A DNA stretch of 64,000 bases from Topomyia yanbarensis (taxonomy: Eukaryota; Arthropoda; Insecta; Diptera; Culicidae). The translations under genes and the position numbers were made by a program. Under the pieces are notes generated by a model that saw nothing but the letters and a program-made list of their open reading frames with translations, searched no databases and was not told the DNA's origin. The stretch covers positions 353,646,413 to 353,710,412 of the forward strand of contig NC_080672.1 in NCBI RefSeq assembly GCF_030247195.1. Direction: 5' to 3'. Positions 46,350-57,195 of the stretch are shown here, in pieces (the first letter of the stretch is position 1; each line of letters opens with the position of its first letter).

Positions 46350-47087
46350 GGGGCCGTACACAAATGACGTAGCTTTTTTCGGCGCTTTTCGACCCCTCTC
46401 TCCCCCCTCATAGCATTTTGTCACAAAACTCTAACCCCGCCTTGTAAATAACGTAGCATTTCTGACAATCCTCCCCCCACCTTCCCAACGCGACCAGGGG
46501 GATGAAAAAAAAATTAAATATGTTTTACAATTCTTTAAATACATGTATTTACAAAATGTTTGACGGTTTTTATCTACATTTTCATTTTAATAGCAAATTG
46601 CGAAAAAAATAAGCCCATTTCATGACAAATATCGCGTTAATAATTTTGTTTTGAGTATATATGTCATGGAACATGAACAAAAGATCTCTCAGTTCACGAT
46701 GCTGCAGCTGCCCATGATTTTAAGAAGCATACATTCAACAAAATTACTAAATTTTGTTTGGTTGAACCCGAAGCGAAAACTTAATCCAGCTAACAAACTA
46801 AGTCTACTAGTTAGCAAGATTAGCTAACTAATGTAGCAAGTTAAATCCGCATACACGCAAACTTACCACATTAAAAATTTCATGAAAAGTAACTTGTGTG
46901 AATTTAAATTTATTTCTCTTGGGAATGGAGAAATATCAAATTGATTTTTCTAATCAATGGGTTTTAATTCCCGTAAAAAAATCTTAAGGTTACGTCGCGC
47001 AACTTCTGACCCTACCCTCCCTCTCGTAACACTTCGTTACAAATTTAGTATACCCCCCAAAATGCTACGTCGTTTATGCATGGCCCC
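46350..47087. mobile_element. PIF/Harbinger-like MITE with TTA duplication, inside a LINE remnant
   Basis: Starts GGGGCCGTACACAAATGACG and ends CTACGTCGTTTATGCATGGCCCC, flanked by TTA at 46347-46349 and 47088-47090. GGGCC termini and a 3-bp TWA duplication fit PIF/Harbinger. No coding capacity. Confidence 0.8.
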
Positions 47088-47090
47088 TTA

Positions 47091-47270
47091 AAATTGTGCG
47101 CGAAAGGGACTTTTGAACGTCGGATCGCCCGCTACAAATGCAAAAACTTGATGAAAGCTGAAAAACGCGAATATTGGCACCGTTCCGTTGACGGATTAAG
47201 GGACAGAGAAACAATGTTTCGTCTAGAGGCTGGGGCCTACATTGTATATTTGATTCATCCTGTGATTGGA
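47091..47270 (+). pseudogene. LINE ORF2 linker fragment
   Basis: FERRIARYKCKNLMKAEKRE followed by YWHRSVDGLRDRETMF resembles the KAEKRxYWxRFVDGLxRET segment N-terminal to the reverse transcriptase in I/LOA-type LINEs. With 45430-46345 it appears to be one element split by the MITE. Confidence 0.6.
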
Positions 47271-47458
47271 ATTACACGGAACGTTCGTCATATGATGACA
47301 GCTGTGCATCGCGTTTATGCTAATTATTATGATAGTAGTGGTGAGTGCTACCATAAAAGAGGCTGTGCTGCCAACATTCTTCCCACAAAACTGATAGTTT
47401 TATATTTACCTATCAACTTTTTTCCTTTTTAATTTCGACTATGTTAGTCACATTTTCT

Positions 47459-50105
47459 TTTTGCCTTTCTCATATAAAGAAAGGCTATGCAATCACTGTA
47501 AAAATCGACTTTTTAACGGAGGCCCGGAGGGCCGAGTGCCATACACCATTCGATTCAGTTCGTCGAGATCGGCAAATGTCTGTGTGTGTGTGTATGTATG
47601 TGTGTGTATGTGTGTGTGTGTCATTTAAACTCACACAATTTTCTCAGAGATGGCTGAACCGATTTTCGCAAACTTAGTTTCATATGAAAAGTATAACGCT
47701 CCCATAAGCTGCTATTGAATTTTTAGTTGATCCGACTTCCGGTTCCGGAGTTACGGGTTGAAGAGTGCGGTAACCCAGCAAATTCCTATACAAACTGGTA
47801 CCACCATGATGTTCAAATGATGTAAAACATATTAAAATTGATGTAACATTACTCTAGTTTGCGGGTCTGGATCACTAATGATCAATCAAAGCAGCTTTGA
47901 CCACATTGGCCACCTATGACAGTTCATGACGCCCCCGGGGAACCCGCCAAGTTCCTAAGCTAATATCACACCCATTCCCCAACGAATTCTCTACCGATTT
48001 TTACAAACTTGATTTCAAATGAAAGATACAGTAATACCATTGACTGCTGCTGAATTTCATTCTGTTCTGACTCTTGCTTCCGGAGTTACAGGGGTGTTAG
48101 TAAGGATACACTGGAATTTCCCATATAAATCGGTACAATCGTAATACCTCAGAGGCTAAAAACTATTGAAATGGTCACCAAATTACTTCTAATCGCAGAT
48201 CTAGATCACTGATTGCCAATCAAACATTCTTTGAATATATTGTCCACTATCGACGATTCCGGAAGTCCGGAATTCCGGGCATATTCCACAAATAAAGTCA
48301 CATTGGTTCTTCGGTGATGACTGAACCGATTTTCTCAAACCAAGTCTCAAATGGAAGGCAAAATATGCAGCTGAGTATTGCATCAGAGCCCCTCCGCCCC
48401 CCCCCCCCCGCCTTGCCCTTACATCTCCCTCCTTCATCACTACCGTCCCCTTGGACCACCCTCACGCCCGCATTTCCTTCATCCACCCCGTATACCAAAA
48501 TAAGATGAAGGATTTCTGACGCATCCTCCACTCCCACTCTACTAACCCCCCATTCCCTCCACTTTTAAACCCATTCCACCAACATTTCAAAATATAATCA
48601 CATGAAGATAACATTGAACTCATGCTGATTAAGCTAATTAAATACTATTCTTTTGCCTTTCTCATATAGAAAGGTTACGCAATTGCTCCAAAAACCGACT
48701 TTCTAACCGAGGCCCGGATATAACATTCGACTCAGTTCGCCGAGATCGCAAAATATCTGTGTGTATGTATGTGTGTATGTGTGTATGTATGTATGTATGT
48801 ATGTATGTATGTATGTATGTATGTATGTATGTATGTATGTGTGTGTATGTGTGTGTGTATGTGACCAAAAATGTCACTCATTTTTCTCAGAGATGGCTGA
48901 ACCGATTTTGACAAACTTAGTCTCAAATGAAAGGTGCAACGTTCCCATAGGCTGCTATTGAATTTCTAATGGATCCAACTTCCTGTTCCGGAATTACAGG
49001 GTGATAAGTACGAACACGCAGAAAATGTCGATTTTAATAAATTCTGCAATGAATGTATAAAGGTGAAATTTTTTCCAAAATATGACCACAACTGCTTCGA
49101 TTTGTAGTATTAGGTCACTAACATCCATTCAAAGTCTATTTGGCCACATTGGCCACCATCCTCAGTTCCGGAAGCCCCGGCGGAAGTATCTAAATTCAGA
49201 ATAACATTCACATCGGTTTCTCGGAGATGGCTAGACCAATTCGACTAAACTTGGCCTCAAATGAAATGTATTGTATTGCGTCCCCGTAAATGGCTATTTA
49301 ATTTCATCCCGATCCGACTTCCGGTTCCGGAGTTACAGGCCTGGGCGTGCGATCACATAGCAAATTGTGATTCAAACCGATACTCCGATGAAAGCAAAAA
49401 AGGTAAAAATTTCGCTAAAATGTCTCTCAAACAACTTAAATTTGCTGTTCTCGGTCACCGACGGCCAACCAAACTTTCGTTGACTACATTGACCACCATA
49501 GATGGTTCCGGAAGTGCCCGGGAAAAGCGGCCACCTTTCAAAATTTACGAACTCACATCAGTTTCCCGGAAATGGTTTGGCCGATTTTCACAAACTTAGT
49601 CCCAAATGATAGCTATAATATCCCCACAGATGTCTATAAAATTTCGTAAGGATCGCTTATATGGGTCCGGAAATATAGACTAAATCGTCCGGTCACATAT
49701 GAAATTCCCATATAAGCCGGAACTCAATTTTTTTTTCAAAGGGGGGACCCCATGAAATTTCTGAAATCGAATTCGTATTTTTGATGCCAAACATCTTAAA
49801 AATGCATGAAACGTCGAGATTTTATGTTATCTCGAAATTTTTTTTTTATAAAGATCGACTTTTTGGGACTTTGCCGATTTCGCACCTTTTTTTCAGTTCA
49901 ATATTACCATGGCTGTTTTTTCTTTTTCAAAATTTTAGAACTCGAATAATGATTTATTTTCCTGTATATAGTTGTCATGTGATGTATAATAATAAAATGT
50001 AATATATGCATTTAAAAGTTTTTAATGAATATAAACAACGCACACATTCTCGTGATTCATGATTGAGAAAGGCACAATTGCACCGCTAGGTGGATTAAAA
50101 TAGGT
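47459..50105 (+). repeat. Tandem mosaic of the GGCCCGGAGGGCC family
   Basis: Two large units start with GCCTTTCTCATATA (47462, 48656), each with AGGCCCGGA, CATTCGATTCAGTTCG-like and a GTATGTGTGT tract. Inside, a module GAGATGGCTGAACCGATTTT / CTTAGTCTCAAATGAAAGG / CCGACTTCCGGTTCCGGAGT recurs about every 300-350 bp (near 47645, 48000, 48310, 48890, 49215, 49565). It terminates GAAAGGCACAATTGCACCGC followed by TAGGTGGATTAAAA at ~50067-50100. No protein is encoded. Confidence 0.78.
48755..48862 (+). repeat. GTAT/GT microsatellite
   Basis: Uninterrupted run of GTAT tetramers bounded by GTGT tracts. The tyrosine- and histidine-rich open frames over it are artefacts. Confidence 0.95.
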
Positions 50106-50110
50106 TTTTT

Positions 50111-50470
50111 ACATTTTAACGACATTCAATTAACTAGAGATTACTGGATAGGGAAAGTTATGAAAATTAGAGCCATAGTACTCCGACCGACAGGTTATCA
50201 CGGTAAAGATGGACACGTCTATCTATACCAGGACACATGCTAGTGAACTCGGGTGATTCGTAGTTATGCTGCCTAAGCTCGACCCTCATTAACAGAAGAT
50301 AAAGATTAAGCCCGTACGATATTAAGCCCGTTCTAATGACCCTGCCACTTCTAGTTTTCTGATCTGTTTACTTCACATCCCTGCTCTCACTTGAGTACTA
50401 TGGCTCTAATTTTCATAACTTTCCCTAGTCAGTAATCTCTAGCTAATTGAATGTCTTTAAAATGTAAAAA
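50111..50470. mobile_element. Foldback MITE, CATTCAATTAGCTAGAGAT family, copy 1
   Basis: TTTTACATTTTAACGACATT and the inverse near 50441-50470; TATGAAAATTAGAGCCATAGTACTC appears at both ends. Related to 61268-61818, with the central palindrome shortened. Confidence 0.82.
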
Positions 50471-50729
50471 AATATCTATCAACGACCATGTCCACATCTT
50501 TACAGTTACAGGAGGCTCACTGTTTGATGGAGCATGGAAAGCACTCTTTGTATTTCCTGGAGAAAACATGGGAGTTGTTGAGTACTTTATCTGAAAAATC
50601 ATAGCAGATTACCTTAGTTTGAGTTCTTTCGCAGTACGCCATTCCGGGTAATGAGAAGGCGGACACTTAGAATAGAATGATAATGAGAAGATGGACATTT
50701 AGGCATTAGAAAGTGATATTTATGATAGA

Positions 50730-50952
50730 CTAGCTAATACCCATCACGCGTTGCTGCGACTTTCAATGAAATAGGAGGAAAACACAATTTGTTCCGAAGC
50801 GCCATCTGGCGAGCAGATAATCCCAAACCAATAGTACACAAACATGCTCCAGAACAAATGCCTACTGTGTATGAATTTTGACGGTAATCGGTTAAGCCGT
50901 TTGGGAGTCCATAAATCATATACATACAAACATTGACTTTTATATATATAGA
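50730..50952 (-). mobile_element. Non-autonomous Helitron, copy 1
   Basis: On the minus strand it starts TCTATATATATAAAAGTC and ends GGGTATTAGCTAG. The 5' TC and 3' CTAG with the following T fit Helitron ends. It is homologous to 56233-56456 (shared GACTCCCAAACGGCTTAACC). A TCTATCTG microsatellite abuts the 5' end. Confidence 0.72.
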
Positions 50953-51494
50953 CAGATATAGACAGATAGACAGATAGATAGATTGCGTAGCTTCAACGAG
51001 TTTTTAAATATTTCTTCTCAGAGAACGCTCGAAAATTGGCAAATTTCGTAGAACGATGGAAGTTCAGGAGTCCCAAACATATCAACAAACCTTGGTCCAA
51101 GAGAATGGACGAGGGTCATGAATTCATTCGGATGATATCTCGGGTCATGTACAATCGTTATACGTAGAATGCCTTTCTCCGCCGTATTGGGGTCGTGGAG
51201 AGCGATCTGTGGTGGCGGTTATCGCGACATTAAACATGTTGTCTGATCGTGCGCTAAGTGTTCTAAAACCAGATCTTCGTTAAACGAATCCCTTCAGCCT
51301 CGTTCGAGGCCAGTCCGAGATGCTATACCAAATTCGTTACTGATCCTTTTTGCATGTATCAGGTAACTAGCAGTTGGGAAATCGTATTCTGAGATGATTA
51401 TGACTTTCATTGGTTTAATTTTCGATAAAAAATACACTGAAAAAAAAAATCAGTTGGGACAAGGAAAAGTTTTTTTCGACAAACTTTTTTTCCT

Positions 51495-51915
51495 TGAAAG
51501 TGCCCAACTTGAACGGTAGGTAGGGAACATAATTACCTATCTTGGAACAAAATTTCATCGAAATCAAAGATGGGTTTTTTTGTAAATCGACTTTTAATTT
51601 TAAAAATTGATTTTTTTCAGTGTAGCAGTCGATGAAGATTTTTTTTAATATTTTTTTCAAAACCTTTACTAATTTTGTGAAAATCACTCCTACAATATTT
51701 GTTGTAGGACTTGTTATTTTTAGAATATAGTCATTTAAAGAAAATTGGTAAAAAAAGTTTGACCCTTTTCAAAAGACAGACAGATCATTTTGGAAAAACA
51801 AAGTATGCAAAGTGGCTTTTTGTGACAATATGCTCATGTACAGAAAGTTTCATTAAAATCTGAGAGGGAGCTGCCAACATTTGTTCGAGTTGGCGTGAAA
51901 TTCGTTTATAAGTCA
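51495..51915 (-). repeat. Repeat S, minus copy
   Basis: Inverted homologue of 44990-45400. A TACACTGAAAAAAAA...TTTTTTTCAGTGTA pair at 51433-51624 overlaps one end and may mark a TA-flanked MITE, but the overlap with repeat S makes this uncertain. Confidence 0.7.
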
Positions 51916-53690
51916 TAATAATTTAATAAATTATATCCATTTCTCATTTCAGTTAACTACGAGAGGCCCTGCACTTGACAAAGTTGGACGATGCTTCGCG
52001 CGCAAAAGCCGACGAGATCCGCCATTATGAATTTTCGAAAAAAAAAATATCATTTTCCAGTTACCGATAAATAACGAATAAAATATAAAAAGCACAAATT
52101 CCTCTTAAATTGAAGCGAAACAGAAAGAGATAGATATTGTGTCACAGAACAAATTTTATTCTAAGAGGCATGTGGTGAATTTTGTTAATTATTGTTTAGG
52201 AAAATTTCTTCACTTTTCGAGAAACACAAATATGAAGGCTTCATCGAAGACTACTTACCAAGAAGACTGGCAAATCTGTCCAGAATCTGGAGACGGTAAC
52301 AACAACACCTCTTCCGGGTAAAGGTGATACTTTCCATGGAGAACAACGAACGCATTTCTATTTTTCCATTGAGTTTTCGAATGTCCTGGAATAGAGAGGC
52401 GCGCAAGCTTCTGTCGTTTCTCATTTGTTTGGTGGAAGAAAAGAGATGCCAATCTTCCTGATGTGTAGTCCAAGATTGCCACGTTCACAGATTTTTCCGT
52501 AGTGTCAAAGATTTATCTGATAATTTTTGGTCACAGATTTTTCTGGCATTTTCATGAAAATTTTATTTTTTGGAAATTTCATATAGATAGTAGAAAGATT
52601 TTTTTGCTGAAACACAAATTCCAATGTGGTCCTTCCCTGATGTAGTCTTCGGCTTTAATTGGTAGTCAAATTTCCCATATTTTTCGGGTTAGAGGTACTT
52701 TAAGGTGAACAAGTTAATAAGAACAATAGTTTAATCATTCTGCAACGGATGAGATTTGATGGTGCAGAAAACAATTGTTTCCCCAATTATGACAACCCCA
52801 CAAACCCTTGAGAGATTGTTACCCAAGAAAAAAACACACCGTATCATTCGAATTATGAGCATTTTTCTTAGAAACTCGCGTCTAGATTATTGGTGACCAT
52901 AATTAGTGTCTTTCATCATTGTTCATTTTTTATTATTCCGCAAACCCTGAAGGAAACGGACACAATTATATTAGAAGAGCCCCTTCTGGAATGAGCAACT
53001 CGGACGGACCCGGCATCCCTGGGAAAAGTGGTTAAAGTTACTTTGCCCCCACCGGCAACTTCCCAAAATTTCCAAAGTCAATTTATCACCAAAGCGAATC
53101 GATGATAACGACACCTTTCGCTGGCAAAATATTCTCACCCTAAGCGAAATGAGGTCATGTCGTTGTCGCTTCCAAGAAGAAGTTTGCCCCGAAACCTGTT
53201 GTGTCATTTCGCATTCTGATGTGGCCTGTCATGCTGATGCTGTGCATCCCAATTATCCTCTTTGGCTGATTGCAAGCAATGCGATTTTGGGAATTTCGAA
53301 CGGAACGGAGTGCCTCCCGGTTTTGTTTTTTTTTGTTGTTTCCCGATCAAATTTTCAGGTCAATGCGCAGTAGGTCCAGTCCTTACTTGGGAACTGGATT
53401 TCACCATGCCTTCGGCGTATTTCGGACGGAGGACCGGTTTCTGCTGATGATATGAAATCTCGTGTAACTGTAAATTTAATGATAAAATTGTTGCTTCACG
53501 CAATCTTGATAATTTAGAGTACGAGAGTTCTCAGCGGGACAGGGTTGGAGTCTTCGGCTCTGCTATAATTTCTTCAAATTAAATGAAGGCTCACTCTGTT
53601 TCGCCAAAGAACGTAATCGATATGCAAAGCGGCAGCTTATTTTGAGTAAATTGAAAAAAGAAGGTAATTCATTGAGCTCTGCCTGCCGTT
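51916..53690 (+). other. Mostly single-copy-looking upstream region of the 53784 gene
   Basis: No repeated blocks were recognised from about 52700 to 53690, and base composition is more even. Short open frames near 53149-53455 lack motifs. It may include regulatory sequence or another undetected exon. Confidence 0.35.
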
Positions 53691-53702
53691 TTGCTGGCGA
53701 CC

Positions 53703-53709
53703 TATATAA
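53703..53709 (+). promoter_or_regulatory. TATA box of the 53784 gene
   Basis: TATATAA lies about 80 bp before the ATG. Transcription would start near 53735, giving a short leader of about 50 nt. Confidence 0.65.
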
Positions 53710-53783
53710 AAAAGCATCGATTGCGTGCCTTGGCAACCACTGTGCGAGAGAGGACCAACCGAAAATAAGATACCCCGACGATA

Positions 53784-54220
53784 ATGGCTAATTATTGCGT
53801 TTTTGGTGTTGCATTTTTGCTGGCAGCAATTTCATTCTCACGAGTGGATTGCTACTCCGTTCGAGCCGAACCGCTGCTGTTGGAGTTTGGGACCTTCGTG
53901 GCGGCGGACAAGACGTGCTTTCTCAAGAAGATCTTCCGCGGTCAGAAAAGTCCGGTTACGTTCAACTTCAACAATGTAAGAGCCAAAAGGATCGGTTTCC
54001 GTATCATGTTCAAAAATCTAATTTCCATCTATTGCAGCCCGCAAATACCGCCATAGATTACGTGAAGGTCGAATCAGCGCAAACAAGGAGCAAAGGGGGT
54101 ATACGGGCTGATATCATCCGCGGTGCCGTAGGTACGATCGCGCTTTCGGTTATGGTGGCGGAATCCAGTGGTAAGAGTACCTTCGCCAACGACGTACAAG
54201 TGACGATGATGTGCGCCTAG
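53784..54220 (+). CDS. Secreted MBF2-family-like protein (probable salivary secreted peptide type), two exons
   Basis: Exons 53784-53975 and 54038-54220 join in phase 0 to 124 residues. Residues 1-23 are a signal peptide (basic-poor start, hydrophobic FGVAFLLAAISF, cleavage probably near VDC-YS). The mature part ends NTAIDYVKVESA, SKGGIRADIIRGAVG, SVMVAESSGKSTFANDVQV, the pattern of the insect MBF2/probable salivary secreted peptide family (conserved I-x-V, KGG, GGVG-like turn, final beta strand). MBF2 was first described as a transcription co-activator, but most insect members are small secreted proteins of unknown function. Two cysteines, C48-like in DKTC and the penultimate MMCA, could pair. 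TATA box and two AATAAA signals frame it. The family call is by recall of the pattern. Confidence 0.8.
53976..54037 (+). other. Intron of the 53784 gene (62 bp)
   Basis: GTAAGA...TATTGCAG, phase 0. Without splicing the upstream frame runs into unrelated residues and stops at 54056, while exon 2 is in another frame and carries the conserved family C-terminus. Confidence 0.85.
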
Positions 54221-54352
54221 TCGCATTAAAAGCATAGGTCTATGACTAGTAATAGAAAAAGGACTACTTATCAATGACATATGTTTGAAAGGAAAATTGT
54301 GAAAGCCTATTTCACGGTTGGAAGTTGTGAAGAATTTTCTGGATGTTCAATG

Positions 54353-54370
54353 AATAAACAAAACAATAAA
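54353..54370 (+). terminator. Two polyadenylation signals of the 53784 gene
   Basis: AATAAA at 54353-54358 and 54365-54370, about 135-150 bp after the stop codon. Confidence 0.65.
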
Positions 54371-54730
54371 GCATGTTTACTGAAGGTTCTGCTTAGCATT
54401 GAAAATTTTACATTCAACATTTACGTGAACGAGACATCGCCTAAATGATTGCCAGTGAATGAGTTCCCTGGAAGCGAGACTGTTTAATGGAAAACTTTTA
54501 TGCAACATTATAATAAGTCCTTAAGCATACCAACATTTGAAGTGGGCGCCCAAGTTTCCACTCTGGCAAATAGAGTCTATGCAAGATTCTTTTCAGCAAC
54601 CTTGTAAACACCTCCACACGCCCCAAGTGTGCAGTTTCATTAAACGGGGTGGAGGGGGGGGGGGCAGGCCCGTAGCCAGGAGTTTATTTCGGGAGGGGCT
54701 TAAAAAATTATTGTATAAAGCTTTTTTATT

Positions 54731-54896
54731 TCGATTATACAGGTTTTAACCTTATGGTTATTCGCCTCTTTTTGGGTTAGAAAATTTCTTTAGAAAAATT
54801 TCTAACCCTACATGTGCGGGATTGATGAACGAACCGTGATGAGCTGCGTAAAAGGTAATCAATTTACCAACTACGCTTTACCCGCTCCTGCATAAA
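54731..54896 (-). mobile_element. Feilai-like tRNA-derived SINE, copy 2
   Basis: Minus strand: GCGTAGTTGGTAAATTGATT, ACGCAGCTCATCACGGTTCG, TAGGGTTAGAAATTTTTC, GGCGAATAACCATAAGGTT, ending AAAACCTGTATAATCG. The B box region is more diverged than in copy 1. Confidence 0.78.
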
Positions 54897-55441
54897 GCTT
54901 TTAGTTCTAATTACTTCATATTGTCACTAGAAACTAAACGAAATTTTGAAAAGTTCTTAATGAAAACAAAGCCAAATCTAAGACAATCCATGTTCTTTGT
55001 CACAAGAAAGGCTATAGTACATCAACGAATTATTGATGTTTAATTTGATTTTTATTATTTATTTTTATTTACAAGTTACAATTTACTCTCGTTGCAACAA
55101 TGGATATTCTAGAGTTCTCAGTATTTATGCGCTAACCGAATATGACAATCCTTGACAGTGCTGGAAAACGCAAGGTGTTCTAAGCTACACGTTTAAAAGG
55201 TGTAGATGACGCTAAATCGAAATGAGTAGAAAAATATCCATAAAATGTTCGATCGAAGAGAATGTCGAAATTTGCACAAAATCTTCTGATTTAGCAAACG
55301 AATTGTAGATGGTTCAACTTCTATTTTCTTGATCTGGCGTCCTGTAACTATTACCAGTTCTAATGCATCATGCTAACATAATTTTTTGGCATACCCCAGT
55401 TAGGAAGGAGGATCTTTGGTGATCAATAGGATCAAAATATA

Positions 55442-57195
55442 TGGGTCATTCCACGTCTGATTTACAATCAAAATTTGAATTCCTTCCATTTTTTTTTCTT
55501 GCATTCATTAGTTAAAGTAATTGACACGTATTTTTTATTTTGGCTAAATATGATTTTTTTTCAAGTTATTAGTTTTTGAACTTTTGAAGTTTATAACATT
55601 GAACATTTTTCAATCACTTATAACTCGGAAACGATTCGATATATGGAAAAAAATATTAAATGAAAAAGTTGTGAGCTTACTGAAAAAATAGCAATTTCTT
55701 TTTGTTATATAACTTATGAAATTTGCAATTGTTTGAAACAAATTGAATTTTTTAAAGTTGGACCAATTTTTTACTTATTATTTTCTTTAAATATTAAAAA
55801 TCATGTTAAAATAATTGTGCAAAAATTTGGGAGTGGATATCAAAATACTTTGCGAGATATTACAATTATAAACTTAAAACAAGGCAATTTTACACCAAAC
55901 GCCTAGTGATAGGCCTATTGTAATTGAAATATCTCGTAAAATACTTCGAATTTCTTTCTGAAATTTGTACACAATCTTCTCGATATAATTATAAATTATT
56001 TGAAAAAGCTAAAAAGATTTTTTTGGCTCCACCCTGAAAAAAATTTGTTACTAATATTTGCATAATACATAAATTATTTAACAAAAACAAATATTACAAA
56101 AAAAAATCCGCCGAGATCTTCTGAAAACGCAGCTTTTATTATTTAATGCTTTTTTCCAGAAATCTAATAGTTTCTCAGTTATGAGGCAATGAAAAATGTC
56201 CAATTCTATTAAATTTATAAAACTTTAAAAAATCACTATATTATTAAAAGTCGATATTTGTATGTATGTGATTTATGGACTCCCAAACGGCTTAACCAAT
56301 TGCCGTAAAAATTTATGCATAGTAGGAATTTGTTATGGAGCGTGTTTGTGTGCTATTGGTGGGGATTATCTGCCTACAAGAAGGCGCTTCGGAACAAATT
56401 ATGGTTTCCTCCTATTTCGTTGAAAGTCGCATCAACGTGCGATGGGTATTAGCTAGTACTTTATAAAGTTCAAAAACTCATAACTTGAAAAAAAAAAGTC
56501 AAATTCAGCCAAAGTAAAAAAATCGTGTCTATAATTTTCAGCTAAAGAGTGCAAAAAAATTGAAGGGAACTAAAATTATAGTTGTAAATCGTGGAATGAC
56601 TCGCATTCTGCAAATTTAAGACTTTTTTGGGGGTATTCTCATGTCAAAAGCAAATATTTTCTAAAGTCCCCCGAAATCAAATTTATTTTGATTACATATC
56701 TATATTAAGAAGATTATGTGAAAAATTCAGAATCGAACTCGAAGTGTTACGAGACATTTCAGTTATAACAGGCCTTTCGCTGGGCGTTTAGTGTAAAATT
56801 GCCATGTTTTATGTTTATAATTGTAATATCTCGCAAAGAATTCCACTGCCAAATTTTTACACAATCTTTTTAACACGATTTTAATACTTAAATAAAATAA
56901 TAAATAAAAAATTTGGTCCAGCCTTAAAAAAATTCAATTTGTTGCAAATTTCATAAGTTATATAACAAAAAAATTGTGATTTTTTTGGTAAGCTTATTTG
57001 AAAACGCAACTTTTTTATTTAATATTTTTTTCCATATATCGAGTCGTTTCCGAGTTATCAGTGATTGAAAAATGTTCAATTTTATAGACTTCAAAAGTTC
57101 AAAAGCGAATAACTTGAAAAAAATATAATATTTAGCCAAACCAAAAAATACGTGTCAATTATTTTTAGCTAAAGAATGTAAGAAAACAGTTTGGA
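55442..57195. repeat. Cluster of inverted copies of an AT-rich foldback family (GGGTCATTCCACG)
   Basis: A unit starting GGGTCATTCCACGTCTGATT (55442) is followed by its inverted right end (56457-~56610, ...GTAAATCGTGGAATGACTC), then by a second large inverted segment (about 56750-57195) matching 55480-55930 in reverse, including ATAACTCGGAAACGA / TCGTTTCCGAGTTATCA. No coding sequence. Confidence 0.75.
56233..56456 (+). mobile_element. Non-autonomous Helitron, copy 2, inside the foldback cluster
   Basis: Begins TCACTATATTATTAAAAGTC after A and ends GGGTATTAGCTAG before T, the A/T insertion context of Helitrons. Homologous to the reverse of 50730-50952. Confidence 0.75.

Noticed and set aside
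48662..48961. Tyr/His/Thr- and Cys/Val-rich open frames
   Set aside because: They are translations of the GTAT/GT microsatellite on both strands.
51433..51624. TA-flanked MITE with CACTGAAAAAAAA ends
   Set aside because: It overlaps the end of repeat S, so the inverted A/T-rich ends may be coincidental; it is mentioned only within the repeat S entry.
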